64,000 nucleotides of DNA, taken from Methanococcoides alaskense. Its GTDB lineage: Archaea > Halobacteriota > Methanosarcinia > Methanosarcinales > Methanosarcinaceae. Under the pieces are notes generated by a model that was not told the origin of the DNA, searched no databases, and saw only the letters and a program-made list of their open reading frames with translations. The stretch is from contig NZ_JAVDQI010000001.1 in the NCBI RefSeq assembly GCF_031454185.1, forward strand, positions 248,001 through 312,000, written 5' to 3'. A program made the position numbers and the translations under genes. Shown here one piece after another: positions 61,741 through 64,000 of this stretch; the first letter of the stretch is position 1; the number at the start of each line of letters is the position of its first letter.

Positions 61741-62836
61741 GAAGTGCAAACTTCTTGATATTGATTGCGGCATTTATGTCCCTGTCATGTTCTGTATTAC
61801 ATTCAGGACAGCACCAATCTCGATCTTTCAAAGTCATTTTACCATTATGATATCCACAAACATTACATAATTTCGAAGATGGCTCAAATTGACCTATCTT
61901 CAATAGTGTATTTCCGTACCAATCAGCTTTATATTCGAGTTGTCGGAAAAACTCACTCCAAGAAACATCACTGATTGCTTGTGCAAGACAATGATTTTTT
62001 AACATACCTGAAACATTCAAGGATTCTACTGCAATTGCTTGGTTCTCGCTTATTAATTTAGAAGAAGTTTTGTGCAGGAAATCGTTTCTTTGGTTTCGGA
62101 TTTTTTCATGAAGTTTTGCTACATTATGTCTGGCTTTATTTCGGTTCTTTGAACCACTTTGTTTCTTACTCATTCGTTTTTGTAAGATTTTCATCCTATC
62201 CATACTATTTCTAAGGTGTTTGGGATTGTCAATTTTTTCACCATTGGAAAGTATAGCGAAGTGAGTAAGTCCAACATCGATTCCTATTGTTGATTTATCA
62301 TCGAAAAACTGTTTTTCAGGCACTACCTTTCCATCATCTACAAGAATACTGAGATAGTACTTTCCAGTAGGTGTTCTTGATAACGTAGCGGTTTTTAATT
62401 TACCTTCAAATTTCCTATGCAACTTTGCCTTTATTGGTTCCTTTATTTTTGGAAGTTTGATTGTATTAGTTTCAAAATCCACTGAATAATGTTGTGGTAT
62501 CTGGAATGATTGTACGGGATTTTTCCTTGACTTGAAATTTGGGAAGCCTTTTTTCTCCCTGAAAAAACGAGTGAAAGCAGATTCGAGATTGATGAGTGTA
62601 TTTAGTAATGATTGAGAATTGACTTCCTTCAACCAATCATTGTTTGGTTTCAAGTCATGGACAAGGCGGTGCTGTAATTCGAATCTCGACAAGTGTTGTT
62701 TATCAACTTCATACGCTTTATTTTTCTGCTCTAAAGCCCAATTATATGTAAACCTACATGCACCAATATGTTTTACAAGAATCTCGGTTTGAGATTCAGA
62801 GGGGCACAGTCGGTATTTGTAGGCTTTAAGCATCAA
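61715..62836 (-). CDS. tnpB: TnpB, RNA-guided nuclease of an IS200/IS605 element
   Basis: 373 residues, full length. The RuvC acidic residues are Asp187 (IGIDVGLTHFA), Glu271 (IAVESLNVSGM) and Asp353 (EHDRDINAAINI). Zinc-finger cysteines are at 324/327 and 342-346 (LCNVCG, WCCPEC), and the N-terminal wedge domain starts MLKAYKYRLCPSESQ. Everything needed for nuclease activity is present, so it may be active. There is no accompanying TnpA, so mobility would need one in trans. Confidence 0.93.
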   Translation of the reverse strand: MMLKAYKYRLCPSESQTEILVKHIGACRFTYNWALEQKNKAYEVDKQHLSRFELQHRLVHDLKPNNDWLKEVNSQSLLNTLINLESAFTRFFREKKGFPNFKSRKNPVQSFQIPQHYSVDFETNTIKLPKIKEPIKAKLHRKFEGKLKTATLSRTPTGKYYLSILVDDGKVVPEKQFFDDKSTIGIDVGLTHFAILSNGEKIDNPKHLRNSMDRMKILQKRMSKKQSGSKNRNKARHNVAKLHEKIRNQRNDFLHKTSSKLISENQAIAVESLNVSGMLKNHCLAQAISDVSWSEFFRQLEYKADWYGNTLLKIGQFEPSSKLCNVCGYHNGKMTLKDRDWCCPECNTEHDRDINAAINIKKFALQNQNLLNI

Positions 62837-63190
62837 TATACATCATGTTTTAACAATATATCAATGTTTTGTAAAATGAGGTTGTATGCGGATAGTACGG
62901 CTCCCATCTCCCACCTTACGGAAGGGGACTTCACGCCTTATAAGTTAAAAAAGAACCTAATATTGGAAGTGTGATGTGAATATCATTTCCAACACCTTTC
63001 CCACTTTCCATCCATATCTTTCCTTTATGACTAAAAGCATGTTTTCAGATTACAGACCGATACCAAAACCCCTTTTTACAAAAATATCTTTTTCCTTAGA
63101 GGCGTCTGGCGGTAATTTCCCATAAAACAATATGCAGAAACGAAATAAATTAAAAAAGATGAGGACATCGATATCCACATCTGTTAAAGA

Positions 63191-63778
63191 TCACTGATTT
63201 TCATCATCCTGATCTGATACATCTGTATATTCAGCAGTATAATTGCCCTCAGACCCAAGGTAGGACTCAGCAGCTGCAACTAATGCAATTGTTATGATCG
63301 GAATGGTTACAAAGGATACGATGTAGGTAATTCCACCAATCGTACTGATGATAGCCACAATGATAAACAATACCAGACTATCCACAAAATTCTTCTTTGA
63401 AATATCTATACTTTCCTTTATTGCATCCATGGCGCCATAGTCCTTTATGACAAGCAGAGGGAAGGAATAGATAAGGAGAATTGAAAGGATCAAGCCTGGA
63501 AGTATCAGGAATATGTAGCCTATACCAATAAGGATAACAGAGACAAGCAAAAGGACCCAGCTTTTCACAAAACGATTGAAACCTTCGAACACATCATTGA
63601 TCTCGACCTTTTCTCCCCTCAGACCTTTCACAGCCATATAAGTAAGACCATAGAATAGCGGAGCTATTGTCACAATGAAGATGGAACCGAATACCACGAT
63701 GATCGTAGCTACGATAAAGGCAGCAACGTTGTCCTTGAAAGCGTTCCAGGATCTACTAAATATATCTTCATAATCCAA
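63191..63778 (-). CDS. Multi-pass membrane protein of unknown function
   Basis: 195 residues with about five hydrophobic segments. The start MDYEDIFSRSWNAFKDNVAAFI and the middle GLILSILLIYSFPLLVIKDYGAMDAIKESIDISKKNF, taken as a pattern (amphipathic AxxxSxxxxxxN helices before membrane segments), are typical of the archaeal/bacterial family related to the glycerophosphoryl-diesterase membrane domain and DUF4013. The tail is acidic and soluble. Its function is unknown. Confidence 0.75.
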   Translation of the reverse strand: MDYEDIFSRSWNAFKDNVAAFIVATIIVVFGSIFIVTIAPLFYGLTYMAVKGLRGEKVEINDVFEGFNRFVKSWVLLLVSVILIGIGYIFLILPGLILSILLIYSFPLLVIKDYGAMDAIKESIDISKKNFVDSLVLFIIVAIISTIGGITYIVSFVTIPIITIALVAAAESYLGSEGNYTAEYTDVSDQDDENQ

Positions 63779-63847
63779 AATGTCACCTCAAAAATAGATT
63801 GGTTCCCACACATATATAATTTTGTTAATGAGGGAACTTATAGTGGA

Positions 63848-64000
63848 TCATTCCGGCTTCAACAAGGTATATGTGGGAAATGGTATCCCGATACCTGCTT
63901 TTTTGAACTCTATGTCTATCAAGGTATTTACATCGTTGATGACACTGAACTTCTCGGAAGGATATTTTACCCAGAGTATCAAAGCAAAATCAAGACTGAA
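63848..64000 (-). CDS. MscS-family mechanosensitive channel (partial, C-terminal end)
   Basis: The last 50 codons of a leftward gene entering from the right edge: DFALILWVKYPSEKF followed by IDIEFKKAGIGIPFPTYTL. This is the C-terminal alpha-beta domain and the closing beta-barrel strand motif (AGIxIPFPxxT) of MscS channels. The channel-forming part is outside the window. Confidence 0.85.
   Translation of the reverse strand, partial: FSLDFALILWVKYPSEKFSVINDVNTLIDIEFKKAGIGIPFPTYTLLKPE

Larger units (their letters stand above)
61621..62975 (-). mobile_element. IS200/IS605-family tnpB-only insertion element
   Basis: Right end (low coordinates): on the minus strand ...GTAGTTCAC, preceded by the perfect subterminal hairpin at 61629-61648 (8-bp stem with one G-U pair, TTAC/GTAA loop). 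Left end: the flank on the minus strand is TTCAC (62976-62980), the same pentanucleotide as the right-end cleavage site. Joining 61620 to 62976 restores AACAGA|GTGAATATC, keeping the GAG TGA end of the pilin gene. No tnpA is present. A left hairpin lies near 62907-62928. Confidence 0.85.

Overview
The window is a gene-dense, roughly 40% GC archaeal chromosome segment. The gene set points to a cytochrome-containing methanogen of the Methanosarcinaceae, most like Methanococcoides or Methanolobus; I infer the genus from gene content and base composition only. The markers are a split RNA polymerase B subunit (B' and B''), topoisomerase VI, an A-type ATP synthase operon in the order H-I-K-E-C-F-A-B-D-G, the archaeal phosphopantoate route to coenzyme A, siroheme-dependent (Ahb) heme synthesis, and a CcmE with the archaeal Cys-type heme-binding motif.

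Layout. 1-2.9 kb: rpoB1 (partial), rpoB2, rpoH and tRNA-Lys, all leftward. 3.4-8.4 kb: a leftward set of SPFH protein, phosphopantothenate synthetase, HD hydrolase, SAH/5'-deoxyadenosine deaminase and S-adenosyl/S-inosylhomocysteine hydrolase. 8.5-10.6 kb: pantoate kinase and CoaBC. 10.7-13.3 kb: a rightward Vms1/eRF1-like protein, a protein with a fresh internal duplication, and FtsJ-TRAM. 13.3-17.6 kb: PHP phosphoesterase, a pilin-like protein and the Kae1-Bud32-RdgB group. 17.7-24.4 kb: a lipoprotein, topoisomerase VI, a fungal-type cytosine deaminase and a U32 peptidase. 24.5-32.1 kb: an accessory stretch with an MFS exporter, a thioredoxin/CcdA redox protein, small unknown genes, two broken genes and a cohesin-dockerin-like exported protein. 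32.1-40.0 kb: pyrK-pyrD followed by hemC-hemL-hemB-hemA, precorrin-2 dehydrogenase, ahbB and ahbA, all leftward. 40.5-46.1 kb: an exported TPR protein, a candidate miniature transposon, ahbD, and a divergent ccmD-like/ccmE/polyprenyl synthase/radical SAM operon. 46.3-54.7 kb: the ATP synthase operon. 54.9-61.6 kb: a seven-gene operon of one archaellum D/E-domain protein and six pilin-like proteins. 61.6-63.0 kb: a tnpB-only IS200/IS605 element. The window ends with a membrane protein and the tail of an MscS channel.

How it fits together. Much of the right half serves membrane energetics: tetrapyrrole to heme synthesis, heme delivery to cytochrome c, a polyprenyl chain synthase (plausibly for methanophenazine), and the ATP synthase. 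HemD and the uroporphyrinogen-III methyltransferase are not in the window. The most unusual parts are the pilin-like/ArlD-E operon, the transposon whose empty site can be rebuilt exactly at a stop codon, two genes whose best supported start codon is AUC, and the prenyl synthase-radical SAM pair.
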